Below, in pieces: positions 25,142 to 37,900 of a stretch of 64,000 nucleotides of DNA; the stretch's first letter is position 1, and each line of letters starts with the position of its first letter. The DNA comes from Plecoglossus altivelis (taxonomy: Eukaryota > Chordata > Actinopteri > Osmeriformes > Plecoglossidae). The DNA lies in assembly GCA_036571765.1 (NCBI GenBank), contig BROE01000020.1:10877461-10941460 (forward strand), in the 5' to 3' direction. The notes under the pieces were generated by a model. The model saw only the letters and a program-made list of their open reading frames with translations. It was not told where the DNA came from and made no database searches. The position numbers were made by a program, and so were the translations under genes.

Positions 25142-28100
25142 GGGGGGAGAGAAAGTGTTCCATTAGGTGCTCATGCCAGCAAACACTTAGCAAAACAGCC
25201 AACAGAAAGGCACGTCAAATCAGTTGTGATAAATGTCTCATATCATTAAGTTGGGTACCAGCAAGAGCAGACTGCTGCTCTACTGGTGGTTCAAACTCCA
25301 GCCAACATGAGTGAGAGGGTCTGATGCAGTACCAGCCAACATGAGTGAGATGGTCTGGTGTAGTACCAGCCAACATGAGTGAGATGGTCTGATGCAGTAC
25401 CAGCCAACATGAGTGAGATGGTCTGATGCAGTATGCTGTCTGGCAGCATTAGAAAGGTCTGAAACCTGTCACAGTGTTGGGAGTCCCAACACAGAGGCCT
25501 GTGTGAGTGTCAGGAGAGACTGTTCAGTCATGTTTGCAGCCATGGCAAGTAGGCTAGCCCTGCGAGAGGTCAAATGGTGACAGAGTCCTCGCTGCCATAG
25601 CGAGCTGGTCACAGACACCTGCTGTGTGCATCACAGGATGACATAACGCTTTATTAATCCCGGTGCAACAGCAAAAAAAAGTGACAGGCAAAAATGTGAA
25701 AACAAAAAGAAAATATAACAGACAAATCAGAGAGGGTACAATTCTCATGGAAATTGTAGTCATATTTGTCATATTTGTGTCATTTAAATGAGTATGCATA
25801 CTTCTTATTTGTGACGATTACATAAATTATAAAGTTTACATTTGTTGCTGCTCATTTACACTTAAAATAATAAGTGTATAATCAAACAGTGTTCAGTGGT
25901 GATGGTCTGTCTGTGGCCGCCTCATTGAGTTGAAACAGTTGCATGAAAAGGAAGAAATTGTGCAGTCCCTAGTCCCCAGTCCCCCAGTCCCTATGATCCT
26001 AGCCTATGTGACTCGAACTACCCCTGAAATTAATGATAGTAATAATTTTAAGCATTTACTCACATTGCATTTATTCTTTAAGAAGCCACTTAAAACAAAC
26101 GGATTCTAACAACGTTTTCACTGGCAGTATCTCAGATTCAGATCACGATTTATAGAGGATAAATTGCAAGCCGAAAATACGCCTCCAAAAACGAAAATTA
26201 TCTTGAAATTAATTTTTGAAGAACAGGCTAATAAAACAAGTTTACTGGAAGCGTTATTTGACAGTAACGATCTGAAGACTCTGGTCTGAAGACTCGGCGC
26301 TCATGATGGCTGGTTGGGAAAACGAAAATGAGAGGTTAGATAGATTACGACTAATAAACCCACCGCCACCACCGCCAGTGTCCCACTGTCTAAGCAGAAC
26401 GTCGTATCTCTCCGTCGTTGCTAACCGGTGTTGACGATGTGTCGTTAGGCCACTGAGGCCCCTTGTGTCACACAAGGAACCTTTTGCCACTAAAACGTTA
26501 TTATCTCATAAACCGTTGCAACGCAACGGAAATAAAAAATACAACCAGCGCAATATTTATCAAGACGAACCTTTTGACACATGACACGTTGCCCAAATAT
26601 TGAGGGATCCCCAGGGGTTAGAAAATAAATAATAAATAATGAATAAGTAAGAGAGTGAACAACCCAATAACGTAGTAATATAAACACTATTTTCCACGTT
26701 GCTGTAGTCACAACAATGCTATTGAATTCCTGTTCTGTGGTCTCGAACGCAGTAGAAATACAACTCCATGCCTTGTGTTGCTCCCAAACATGTTTTTACT
26801 TTCCTGTTATCTCTGCATCACTGCCCTTCACCAACACATAGGTAGACAGCATAATCTGGGAGCCACAACAACCAGCTCTGGCTCTAAACAGCCAAACACT
26901 TGGGAATCTGACGTTTGCCCTTTTCCTCCAGTGAACCCTGCACTGAGTAGTGACAGAAAGAGAAGCGAGGTGACCATGGTGAGGGTGTACGGGTCTACAC
27001 TGGTGCTCCATTGTGAGCATGTGCGCGCGTGCTTGCGTGTGTGCTCTTGAGTGTATGTGTACGTGGGTGTGTGCGCACGTGCGTGTGTGTGCGCATGCGT
27101 GTGTGTGCGCGCGTTTCCCCAGGGATTAGCAGGTTCACTCTGAGCTGAATGCATTATACGTGTCGCGGGGTAATTGAAAGAGAAAGAGTTGACCTCAGGA
27201 AGCTCTCTGGCCGGACTCGACTGAACTTGGCCTCGGCTAAAAAGACTGGGTTTCCCAGAGAGACCCTCCTTTTCCTCACCCACGCCCTCTTCACCCCACT
27301 TCCCCCAAGGCAGGACCGGGAGAAATCATGGCAATAATTACCATCTTGGAAGTCTCACCCGCCTCACCCCTCTCTTCCTCTTCCCTCTCTCATCTTTATC
27401 TGCTAAATTGAAAACGTCCTTGAACTTATGGAGACCCTCTCTAATTAGTCGGGTGTCTAACCTCTCCATCTCCCTCATTATCCTCTCCTCTCCATCTCCG
27501 CCCTTCTTTCTTTCCCAGACTTGATATATCTATAGGAGAGGAAACTTCAAACTGGAAGATTAGGTAAAGGAGCCTGAATGTTTATAGACCATTCTTTCAA
27601 CTGATGGGGTAAATGAGTGGTCCCCACGACTGCACATACTGGGCCACGGAGAGGGAGAGAGGGAGAGGGAGAGAGAGGGAGAGACAGAGAGAGGGAGAGA
27701 GAGAGGGAGAGAGAGAAAGAGAGAGAGGGGGGGAGAGGGAGGGAGGGAGAGAGAAAGGGAGAGAGAGATCGAAATTAATTGGCTGTAAATTGCACATCTG
27801 TTTCCTGCCTGCCAACTCTCTAAATCTCTCATCAGAGTAAATCAGATGTGGCAGTCAGAGACAGCACGCTTGTCCCCTTCTAAACATCCAAATACACACA
27901 CACGTGCATACACACACACATGCACACACACACACGTGCATACACACACACATGCACACACACACACATGCACACACACACACGTGCACACACACACACA
28001 CGGCTTGATCTTTTGATATTGGCCCATTGATTCAATAGACCGCATCCAATGAGGATAGCAACACTGATTGTGTGTATTAACGTGACATGCAAACTAAGCA

Positions 28101-28479
28101 TCGTGTGTGGCATATCGATGGACTTAATGAGAGTGTGTCACACACACTGCAGAACCTGATAATGGTGATTCTTTCTATTAGGATTTAGTAGACTTCTGGA
28201 GTTGTGATTCAACCTCCCTCCCCACCAAGTCCTAATTTCTTCTGACTTTGTTTTATTAAAGTAATATGACATCTCTGTCATGTCCTGTCAGGGGAGACCC
28301 AGAGGAACCATGCTGGCCTCTTCACCAAGCCTGCAGCAGGGAGACCATGTCAGTCAGCTCACTGTGGCAGGAGCCCCTCGCTGCCTTTAGATGGAACACA
28401 TTTCCAAAGTCAAGCCTTGACCAACTACCTCCATTTTCAAACATGCTTGTTATTCAATTCTGATTACTTTCTTTATTGT

Positions 28480-28516
<37 letters not shown>

Positions 28517-30254
28517 TGTGTGGTGTGTGGTGGGGGGGGGGGTTGGCAACTTCAGAATATCAAAGGGAGAAGAGATCCGGGACAGGAGGAGTAAGAAAGT
28601 ACACAGGGGGAGAGAAAGAAGAGAAAGGAAATTTCCACAGCAAACTGCTGCGAAGTCATTACTATTTTGATCCTGTTTGCCACAGTTTTGACCGATTTTA
28701 AGTTGTCATGTGTTAGAGCTGTTCATCTTCTGAAGTATAGCACATTTCAGTGAGAAACACCATCTTCGAACATCCCTGTTTCTTACAACCCTCAAACCAC
28801 ACTATTCCAAAGCCTTTAGTAATCTCGTCACGGACCGCTACACTATGATAGGTATGGTTCAGTGGTAGAGTATCTGACTGCAGATCGAGGCAAAAGGTTC
28901 AATTCCCCCCAGGACATCTCTTTGGATTAAAAGCATCCGCTAAACATATACAATTTTATGAAAAGGAATGCATTCGTATTAGTATTATTACTACTAATTA
29001 TTACACATTACACAAAGAAAGCAGAGATACCAGTTTCTCATGTCTTCTGACTTCAGAGGAGGCAGGCACAGAATATAGACATGAATGTTATCAATATGCT
29101 GAAGTCCTGCTCACACTCATCACACACACACACACACATACACACACTGACACACACAGACACACACACAGACACACACACATGCATAAATGCACGCTTC
29201 ATAAGACAGAGATGGTATAAGTCGTCCAGGAGAAACCAAAAAGAAAACAGCTTTTTCCTTTGAAAGATCTAATTTAAGATTAGTGCATTCGATGGAGGAA
29301 CGTTTGAGTCCATGTGAGAGCAGGGAGGGGAATCACTAGACAGAGGATTGACCAGAAACGAGAAGAGGTAGATGGATGGATGGATGGATGTGTGGACGGA
29401 TGGGTGGATGGGTGGATGGATAGGTGGATGGGTCAACAGAGAGACAGACAGGTGGGTGGAGTAAGGGAGGGAAGGACAGACGGATAGACAGATGTGCTTG
29501 TCTGTCTCTGAACCAGCCACAAAAAAACAAACTAGCAATTTAGGGGTTGCACACCCTTGGTAGATCTATGAGCATACAGTTGTTGATGTCCTTAAGAGTT
29601 GGATTTGAACCTGGGTGTGTTTTGACAAACAAGATGAAGGAGTTGTGTTACTGTTCTTTAGGATCTAGGATGAGTGGGGAGGATTATGTGATTTCTCTGC
29701 CTATTCTGGGAGCGATGATTCTACAGCGCAATGTTTATGTGCGTGGAGGGAAGTACATTCTAAACAGATTTAAATGTAGACAAAGAATTAAACGTAACAA
29801 AACAATGGACCTGTAGAATTGCTCGTCCTTTCAAGTCAATCTGTTTACCTCTGGAGGCATGCCTGATTGCTGAGGTTTGTGTGTGTGTGTTAGAGAGAGT
29901 GTGCATGAGTGTGTGTGTTAGAGAGAGTGTGTGTGCGTGTGTGTGTTAGAGAGAGTGTGCGTGAGTGTGTGTTAGAGAGAGTGTGTGTGTGTGTTAGGGC
30001 TGAAGGAGGTTCCATCTGTAGTGTTCCATCAATCACACACTGTTACGGGTGACAACTGCACCTGCTTCAGACCCTCAGGAGATTCAGTTTGTGTCAGTGT
30101 GTTTGTGTGTGTGTTTAGGTAGGTGTGTGCATGTGCGTGTGTGCACGCGTGCGTGTGTGAAAAAATTCAACCCATCATCAGCTCATACACTTCATTGCAG
30201 CCTCGGTACATGTTAAACATCCCCCCTACTTGACACACACATACACACACACAT

Positions 30255-30288
<34 letters not shown>

Positions 30289-30780
30289 CACACAGTGTCA
30301 GCGGTATCGATTTTGGGGGGCCTGTGGATGAACCTGTCATGGCCAACATGGGGAAGACAGGAGGATAATGAAGTCTTCCTGCTCTTTCTGACAGGTCCTG
30401 ACTTGGGATGTGTGTGTGTGTGTCTGTGAGAGAGAGAGGTCTCATGGGCTCCTGGGGTAGCCTACGGGTGTCTTCATCGCTGCCTGACCAAATTGGATGG
30501 AAAGGCCCTCTGACTGGTAGACACGATCTGTCATGATGTCACATAAACGAGGCGCACAGGGGAGGGCCCAAAGGCTTTAATGGACCTCTCTCTCACACAC
30601 ACGTCACACACACACCTGCACACACAATCTCAAACACACTCGAATCCAGACATACCAACACATCCAGTAAGATACACAAACACACCCTAACACACACTGT
30701 GACATGGGTTGGATCAGCAGGTTATTACAGTCTATCTCCCATCTGCTCATTAGGTGCCATGTATTGTAGGGGCTGAGCGG

Positions 30781-30867
<87 letters not shown>

Positions 30868-31952
30868 GACCGCCTGCCTGTCTGGTGAGGCAGGCTTGCT
30901 CTGTGCTAGCTTGGTATTAGCTCAGAGAACACTGCCAAATGAGGCAGGGCAGGCATAAAGTAAACCCTGGTGTCCAGAGAGCAGCCCTCCACACCATGCA
31001 GTCCAGCGCTCCTGTCCTTGCCTCACACAGGTTGAGTCCTACATCAGTTGAGGACTACCACAAAGTTTGAGGTGTATTTTTTGATCAAACATACTTATTT
31101 GTGTCATATACAGAAAAAACCTACTTACTCTTGTGTGTGAAGGGTTTCTAACTTCCTGCTGTGACGTTTCATGAATCCTGAACATGCTTTTAGAGCTTGG
31201 CTACAACTAAGTTCTTCCTTCTGGTTCTATGTTCTTCTACATCCTTTCATCGATCCCTGCTTTCATATCTGGCTGGAGCACACACACACACACACACATT
31301 CCTCTGCCTCTCTGTCTCTTGCTAAGCCTGTCCGAAATGCAACTCCAGGGGAGCAGAATGGAGACTGTTTTAATCCATCTTCCATAAGCCCGATCCTGCT
31401 GTTGTTCCTCTCTGTTTCCCCTGCGGTCATCCTCTCTATCTCCCCCTCCCACATTCCTTCCACTCAACCTCTCCCCGGGTGAAGGTGCTGTCCCATCAAC
31501 AGGAAGAGGCCAGGATTCCACACATGGACAAGGAAAGCTGGCATCAAAGGTTCATAGAAACTCACCACGAATTAACTCCAAACCCTTTCCTCCTTTTAGG
31601 GTTACAGACATGAGCATATCTCTGTTCTGCACAATCTCTGTCACTGCTGGCTTATTACAACGATGAAAGCTCTCTTACTTTGCGCCCCAAGCATTGACCT
31701 GGTGAGAACTGCTGTTGCTTGGGTGACACATTCATAACACAACAAACTGTCAGCAAGACAGAAAAAAAGACCTACGGTCTGCCCATGACACTGTGTGTAA
31801 GTGTGTGTGAGTGCACATGTGTGTGTGTGTGTGTAGGGCCATCCATCTGATGGCAATGACAGGAGCTGTCATGATAGCTGTTTATTACAGACCCCACGGG
31901 CAAGCTTTCCTGAACATGGGCTCTGCTGAGACAGCTAGCCATCACTAATGTC

Positions 31953-31998
<46 letters not shown>

Positions 31999-34900
31999 AC
32001 ACTGTGTTAATGCACTATACACACATAGCAAACACACACCCAGCCCAGCCTTCCCCATACAAAGAAATCCAGACACATCACTTCCGTAATACTGTCGCAG
32101 TTCCATATTCTGCCATGTCATCTTTTTCTGTCTCTCTTCTGCTTTGGAAAAGGCTCCACACTGTTTTTTTTACTTTTCAGTGAAGTGCCAATACACACCA
32201 AATGTCCACACACACACACACACACACACAGCAACACAAGCAAACCTCCAAAACTTTCCATTCACTGGGACTCTAATGTAAGCACCTGGAGTTTTAGAGG
32301 GGAATTTGGCTATGCAGCAGAAGCTCCTTTTGACTGGCCTGTGCCTGGCGAGTGATCACACTCTCACAAATACAGACGCACCCAACCTCGCATACGCACA
32401 TAAACACAGTCTACACACACATGCACGCACACACACATTTTTCAACTATTCCAGGTATAGATCCAGATCCATGCCCATCACACTCAGCCAATTTAGCTAA
32501 ACTCGATTGTCTCTTTTCATCTCCACCAATCAAAAGGATAACAAAAAACCTTCCCCTGATTGGCTTAGAGTTAATTGCATCACATCCTGTGATGTGGGCA
32601 AGCTTGGGGTAATTGTGTCCTGGTAGGGAAGAGAGGCATGCTGGGTAAATCTCTATGGTAAGGTGTGTGACAGGAGCGTGCAGCGGGTGGATGAGAGGGT
32701 GGTGACGGCTTGCTGCTAAGATCACGGTGGGTGTCGCTAATTCAATACCCCATGCATCATCACCCAGCGTTATGCTAATTAACTGACGTTCTGTCCCTCT
32801 CGTGACAATCCAACCCCTCCCCTTTCTCTCCTCCCTCTCCTGTTCAATCCTTCTGCATTCCCCCCATCTTCCTCTCTCCCCGTCAGAAGGCGTGCGAGAG
32901 CCAGAAGGGTCAGACATGGAGAACGAGCACATCTCATCACCAGTCCCACAGACTGACAGCATCTCATTAGATCTTAGTGGCACTTACACAACCCATTTCC
33001 CCCCCTAATATACCTGATCAATTCGCTGGAACACTTTAACAGAACAAAACCATGTCTTGCCTCCATGGAATGGAGGCAAGGTTTGGAGCCGAAGATTCAA
33101 ATATCAGGCATTAGACAGGAGACAGGACGAGAACGTGGACCTGTAAGAGAACATGTAGTTTGAGCGGGCAGCTTACCCCATGCAGAGGATATGATTGCCA
33201 GCCCCAGTCTCCTGATATGGAAGATGTGTCCAGTAGGTTCACTGCGAAAACAAAAACAACAAAGTAATTATATTGACGACCATACATTATTGATGTGCGT
33301 GTGTCATTTCTTTCTGTGTTCTTGTTAACAGGGATACCTGATAAAGTTTCTGTGTCACACACAGGCACACACGCTAACCCACACGCACACACCTGTGTGA
33401 CAGGTGTGACAGATGAGGCTGGACGGTCGTCACAGCAACCAAGCCGAGTGTCACGGCAGGTGATGTCACCTTGACCCAGTTTACCCTCTGAGCCACCGCT
33501 CAGCTCTCTGAACACAAGAGAAAGGGGAAGGAGGAGGAGGGGAGGAGGAGGGGAGGACAAAGAGAGAAGGAGGAGAGGAATATAGAGACTGAGAAGAAGG
33601 GGAGGGGGCAGAGGAGGTGGAGAGGAGGAAGGGAGGAACATAGAGACTGAGGAGGAAGTGAAGGTGAAAGGGGGGTGGGGGGGTAGAGACTCGCAGCTAA
33701 AGATATTGGTGAGAAAAGTGGAGACATGAGACTGCTTTGTCCTCTGTTTCAGTTGTTAGTATATTTACATATTTGTTTTCCAGGTGTGAAGCATTATGGG
33801 GTCTGTAATTAGAAACAGCCAGTCAGAAAGCTCTGCCGACAGTCAAGGGCATGGTGCGAGATTTGTTGTCGATCAAACCAATGCACAACACCACCCATCA
33901 GGCTCTGGGAGGGAACCATGGGGAAGAACAAGCTATAAGGAACCCTATGTAAGCAATCCTGAGAGCCAACCCTTTCCTCTGATGAAGTGTGTGTGCTCCC
34001 TACCTTCTGAAGTCACACACTCATACAGAGGAATGGATGTCTGTCCCCAGGGTTTGCTGTCCAGACAGCTGATACACACATTAAAATGAGCTTATCAAGC
34101 CTCTTCACACCTCCATCACTTCCTCTCTCCTTCAGTCTCCCTTCTTTTCTCTGTTGCCCTTTCTCCCATCGCTTTTTTGCATCATTCATCTTTCTATTCG
34201 CCTCCACAATAAAACTCATATTGTACTGTATTCTCCGTCTCTCTCTCTCTTCCTCCCTCCCTTGCTCTCTCTCGCACGTGATGTAATTAGCTGGCGTGGT
34301 GATGGTCCTAATTTGGGCGTGTGGGCGCTGAGGAGGGCAGTGGGTCAGAACACAGAGACAGATGGCACCACCACCTTCCCCTTTGTGATTCCTCTCTCCC
34401 TCCCTCTGCCATCGCTCTCCTCCTCCCTCCCTCTCTCCGTCTGCTATTGCTCTCCTCCTCTCTCCCTCCCTCTGCCATCGCTCCCTCCGTCCCACCCTCT
34501 GCCATCACTATCCACCTCTCCCCCTCTCCCCCTCTGCCATTGCTTTCCTCCTCTCTCCCTAACCTCTCTCTCCCATCGCTCTCCTGCTCTCTCCCTCCCT
34601 CCCTCTTCCTCTGCTCTCCTCCTTCCCTTCCTCTGCCATCGCTCTTGTCCCCTCTCCCCCCGAGGGTACCTCTGTCCTATCGTCTCGCAGTGATGATGCG
34701 TTGGTCCCACATTCCATCCAAGGTCACAAATGGATGTCACAATTACATGCTGTTGAGTGTTAGTCCAGCCTGCCAAAGTGACATAATGGAACTATCAGGT
34801 GGATGTGACTGGATACAATAATTGTGTGACGAGCATCGCAGCGTGAGGGAATTCTGCTTTATATTAAATCAGGAATAAAAGACAAATATCCCCGTCAGAG

Positions 34901-37900
34901 TGTGAGACATCAGCTCATGCCAAAGCTATTGAAGATACTTGAGCTGTCCCACCGGTATTAATTTAATTTCTACATAAAATGAAAAATCCTTCTGGCTTTG
35001 AAGGCGTTGGAAGTGGTGTGTTAAATTGCAGGAACTGTCTAAATAATGACGGTACAGTGCAGTACTTGCTTTTGCAGGCCTGCTGCCATCGCACACTGCA
35101 GTCACCAATAAGATGGCAGATTGACATTTAATTTGCATATTGGTGATGTGGTTGTTTCTGGATGTAAATAAATACAGCTTTTAACAGGCAAATGTGACTC
35201 CTCTAAAATACAGTGTTGCACAGTGGTATTGGTCTGTAGTAACATATTTGGGGAAGATTTCCGCGCAAGTTTGCTGTTTTGCCAAGGGTTAAAGCCTTAG
35301 CTTGAGGAAATAGAGTACTTCTCCTCAAGGAATCTGGGCTTGAAATTGAGTTTGTTCATCTTTCAAAGCTTTGAGTTCATAACAGAAACACACGACAACC
35401 TCCTTCTCATCATCCTTCACTTCTCTCCCTCCTCCGCATCCTCCCTCTCCCTCCCTCTCCCTCTCTCTCTTCCAAATGAAAAGGCTGCCTACTGAGTAAG
35501 GTTGTTCTCGCTCGCTGAGAGACGTGGAACATATTTCCCAGGGCAGTGGTCAACTTTTCCCGGCCATTACTTTCTCGCGCTCCACAACGATGTGTTTGGG
35601 TGTGTGTGGGTGTACTTGGGTGTGTGGATGTGTACTTGGGTGTGTGGATGTGTGCGCGTAGCTCAAAAGTGAGCCTCCGGCTGCCAACGCCGGACTGGTG
35701 CATGTATCAAATCAGTGGCTGGCTACAGTCTGGAACTGCCTGGGCCCTCGCCACTCCAAAGCAGCCCCCCGCCCCCCCACCCCCCTCCAGCAGGCTGCAT
35801 GGCTGAGTGTCTCTAGACAGAGGTGAATTATGGGCCGTGGACAGGAGGAAGAACTTCCACTTATTGCCCTGCAGCGGAAGACTCCAGCTAGCAAAACAAC
35901 AAAAGTGCATTTAAAACAGAATGGAACGCAATGATAGACCCACATATCTGGCTCCCATAAACAAACATTAATTTCCCTGGCCTCCACTTTGCCAGCGCCT
36001 GAATGCCAATCTGTGATACAGGCCAAGCATTCATTGGGTTGATGGCGTGCAGCAGCTCCTGCCTATGTTACCCGCAGAGAGTCACACAGAAAGCAGTGAC
36101 ATCGCATGCACACACACAGGCACTCAAGTACACTTCCATCCTAGGGAAAGGGTCTGTGCCAGCTGTGTAATTATCTCATCAACACCTCCCTGTTCTAACG
36201 AGCCTGTCTCTTCTCCATAACACTCCTCTGCAGCCCTCCTACCAGAGGAGCCCATAAAAGCTTTTCTGAGAGATGAGAGAGAGGAGTTCCGCCACCAGCC
36301 TCAAACACACTCACACCCCAAAGCTGCAGACACACACACAGCTAGTTAGCAATGTGCTACTTTCTTCTTGCCTTTTTGGCTTTGGCTTTTTTTTCTCTCA
36401 AAAAGGCTGTGTTGTTCCACACCTATTCCCAGCACCCCAATTAATAGACTAACTCCAGATCAGTCAGTTGCTCAGATCGCCCCCCCCCCGTTCATTCAGA
36501 CCCTCAAAACATCACAACTTCACAACATCCTTCCTTCCACCAACTGTCCCCCCCTTCGATATTTCATCTACCTTTTGCACCACCAGCATGCTTCCATCCT
36601 CCTCTCTCTGGTGAATCTCTTCTAGACTGGTGGAGCCCTACCCCATCAGGGGGCTTCTCTCTCTCAACTCTCAAGGCTCCTCTCCCCATACACCTGCTGT
36701 CCATCTCCCTCTGATTTGTCCCCCACCCACACACACACACACAGCCATCCCCCAAGCATTTTGTCCTTGGGCCCTGAAGAGACTACGAGACAAGAGGAAA
36801 GGAGAGAGAAGAGAAGCTGGGAGAAGAGCGAGAGACAGAGGAGTAGTCTGGAGGGAATCAGTTTACCCCTCTTTGATAGAGACGTCCCCCAAAACCCAGT
36901 TCTCGTCCCAAACATTTCATCTCTCGGCTGTGAGTGAGGTAAGGATTCCCTGGAGCGCCTGCCGGTAAACAGAATCAACAACAGTAGCCTCACAGGCCGA
37001 CACGCTCACACACCTCCATTAGAGAACACTCTTCAGATCTGGGAGAACAAGACAGCAAAACACTCCAGCATTATTAAATACCGTTATGAATCGCTGCCCG
37101 CTTTCAACAAAGCCAAAAAAACAAAGTGTGCCGTCTCTTGCTGGTGACATGACATCTGGATGGGTAAAGAGAAAAACAAGCCTTAAAGCAGGTGTTCGTC
37201 CTAATCTTATCCCAAAATTCAGGAGAGTTTTGTTTTTAGCGAGTGTATCATTCCTCCATGTCTAGCAGCCAACTCACGTTCAGTACCTCTCTAGACATGA
37301 GCCGCCTGTTCCAGTACAGGAACTCCAGGCTCTCATTCATGTTGTTTTAACAGTCTTCGCAAACGTACAGATACTAAGTTCTCTCTGGTTCTGGCTGCAT
37401 ACCATTAGCCCTGCTGCAGGATAGAGAAAGAGTAGGCTACAGGGGCAGCCAGGCTCCGTATCTCCCCAGAGAGAGCAGCGTGGGGCTGGGCACGCTGCCG
37501 TCGAGGCCTTGGAGCCCAGGGGAAAACTTCCACAGAAGCATAGAGCAAAGAAGGAGAAGAGGAGAGGTGTGCAAAGCTATTAATAGATGCGGGATGGGGG
37601 AGTGATGGAAAGAAGGGAGGAGGATGTGTCTGCAAACAAGCAGATAGATAATGAAGACACATTCGCTGGTGCTGGGGCATCCTCACAGGTTAGAGATGAC
37701 ACTAGTGACCAGCTGTACAGGTTCTTAAGCAGAGGGACGGTCCACAAAGAAGAAACTCGCTTTTACTGATTTATAACATGGGAGTTCAGGAGTAGGTTAC
37801 CTGGTTGTAGATCGCGGGAGGGAGGAGGGAGAACAGAAAGAGAAGAAGAATAGAGAGTTGACCAAGACGCTTCATCGATACTGCTCTCTCTCCAGTCCAG

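Larger units (their letters stand above)
25072..33176 (-). other. epha8: epha8 intron 2 (8.1 kb)
   Basis: Contains a tandem repeat at 25299-25436, a LINE tail at 25644-25680, a SINE at 28847-28955, a CCTG array at 30781-30885 and several dinucleotide tracts. Segments around 31850-31960 and 32470-32810 are candidate regulatory DNA. No coding exon is recognised. Confidence 0.85.

Noticed and set aside
28847..28917. A functional tRNA-Cys gene
   Set aside because: Acceptor stem and loop pairing are poor and a SINE tail follows directly, so it is a SINE head.
29560..29640. Possible reverse-oriented tRNA-like SINE (GTTGGATTTGAACCTGGGTG)
   Set aside because: Only a B-box-like match; no A box or tail at the expected distance.
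30781..30885. CRISPR-like or other spaced repeat array
   Set aside because: A pure tetranucleotide repeat without spacers, in a vertebrate genome.
32411..32983. 190-codon frame on the gene strand in intron 2
   Set aside because: No family-like sequence and no splice evidence; better explained as a non-coding block.
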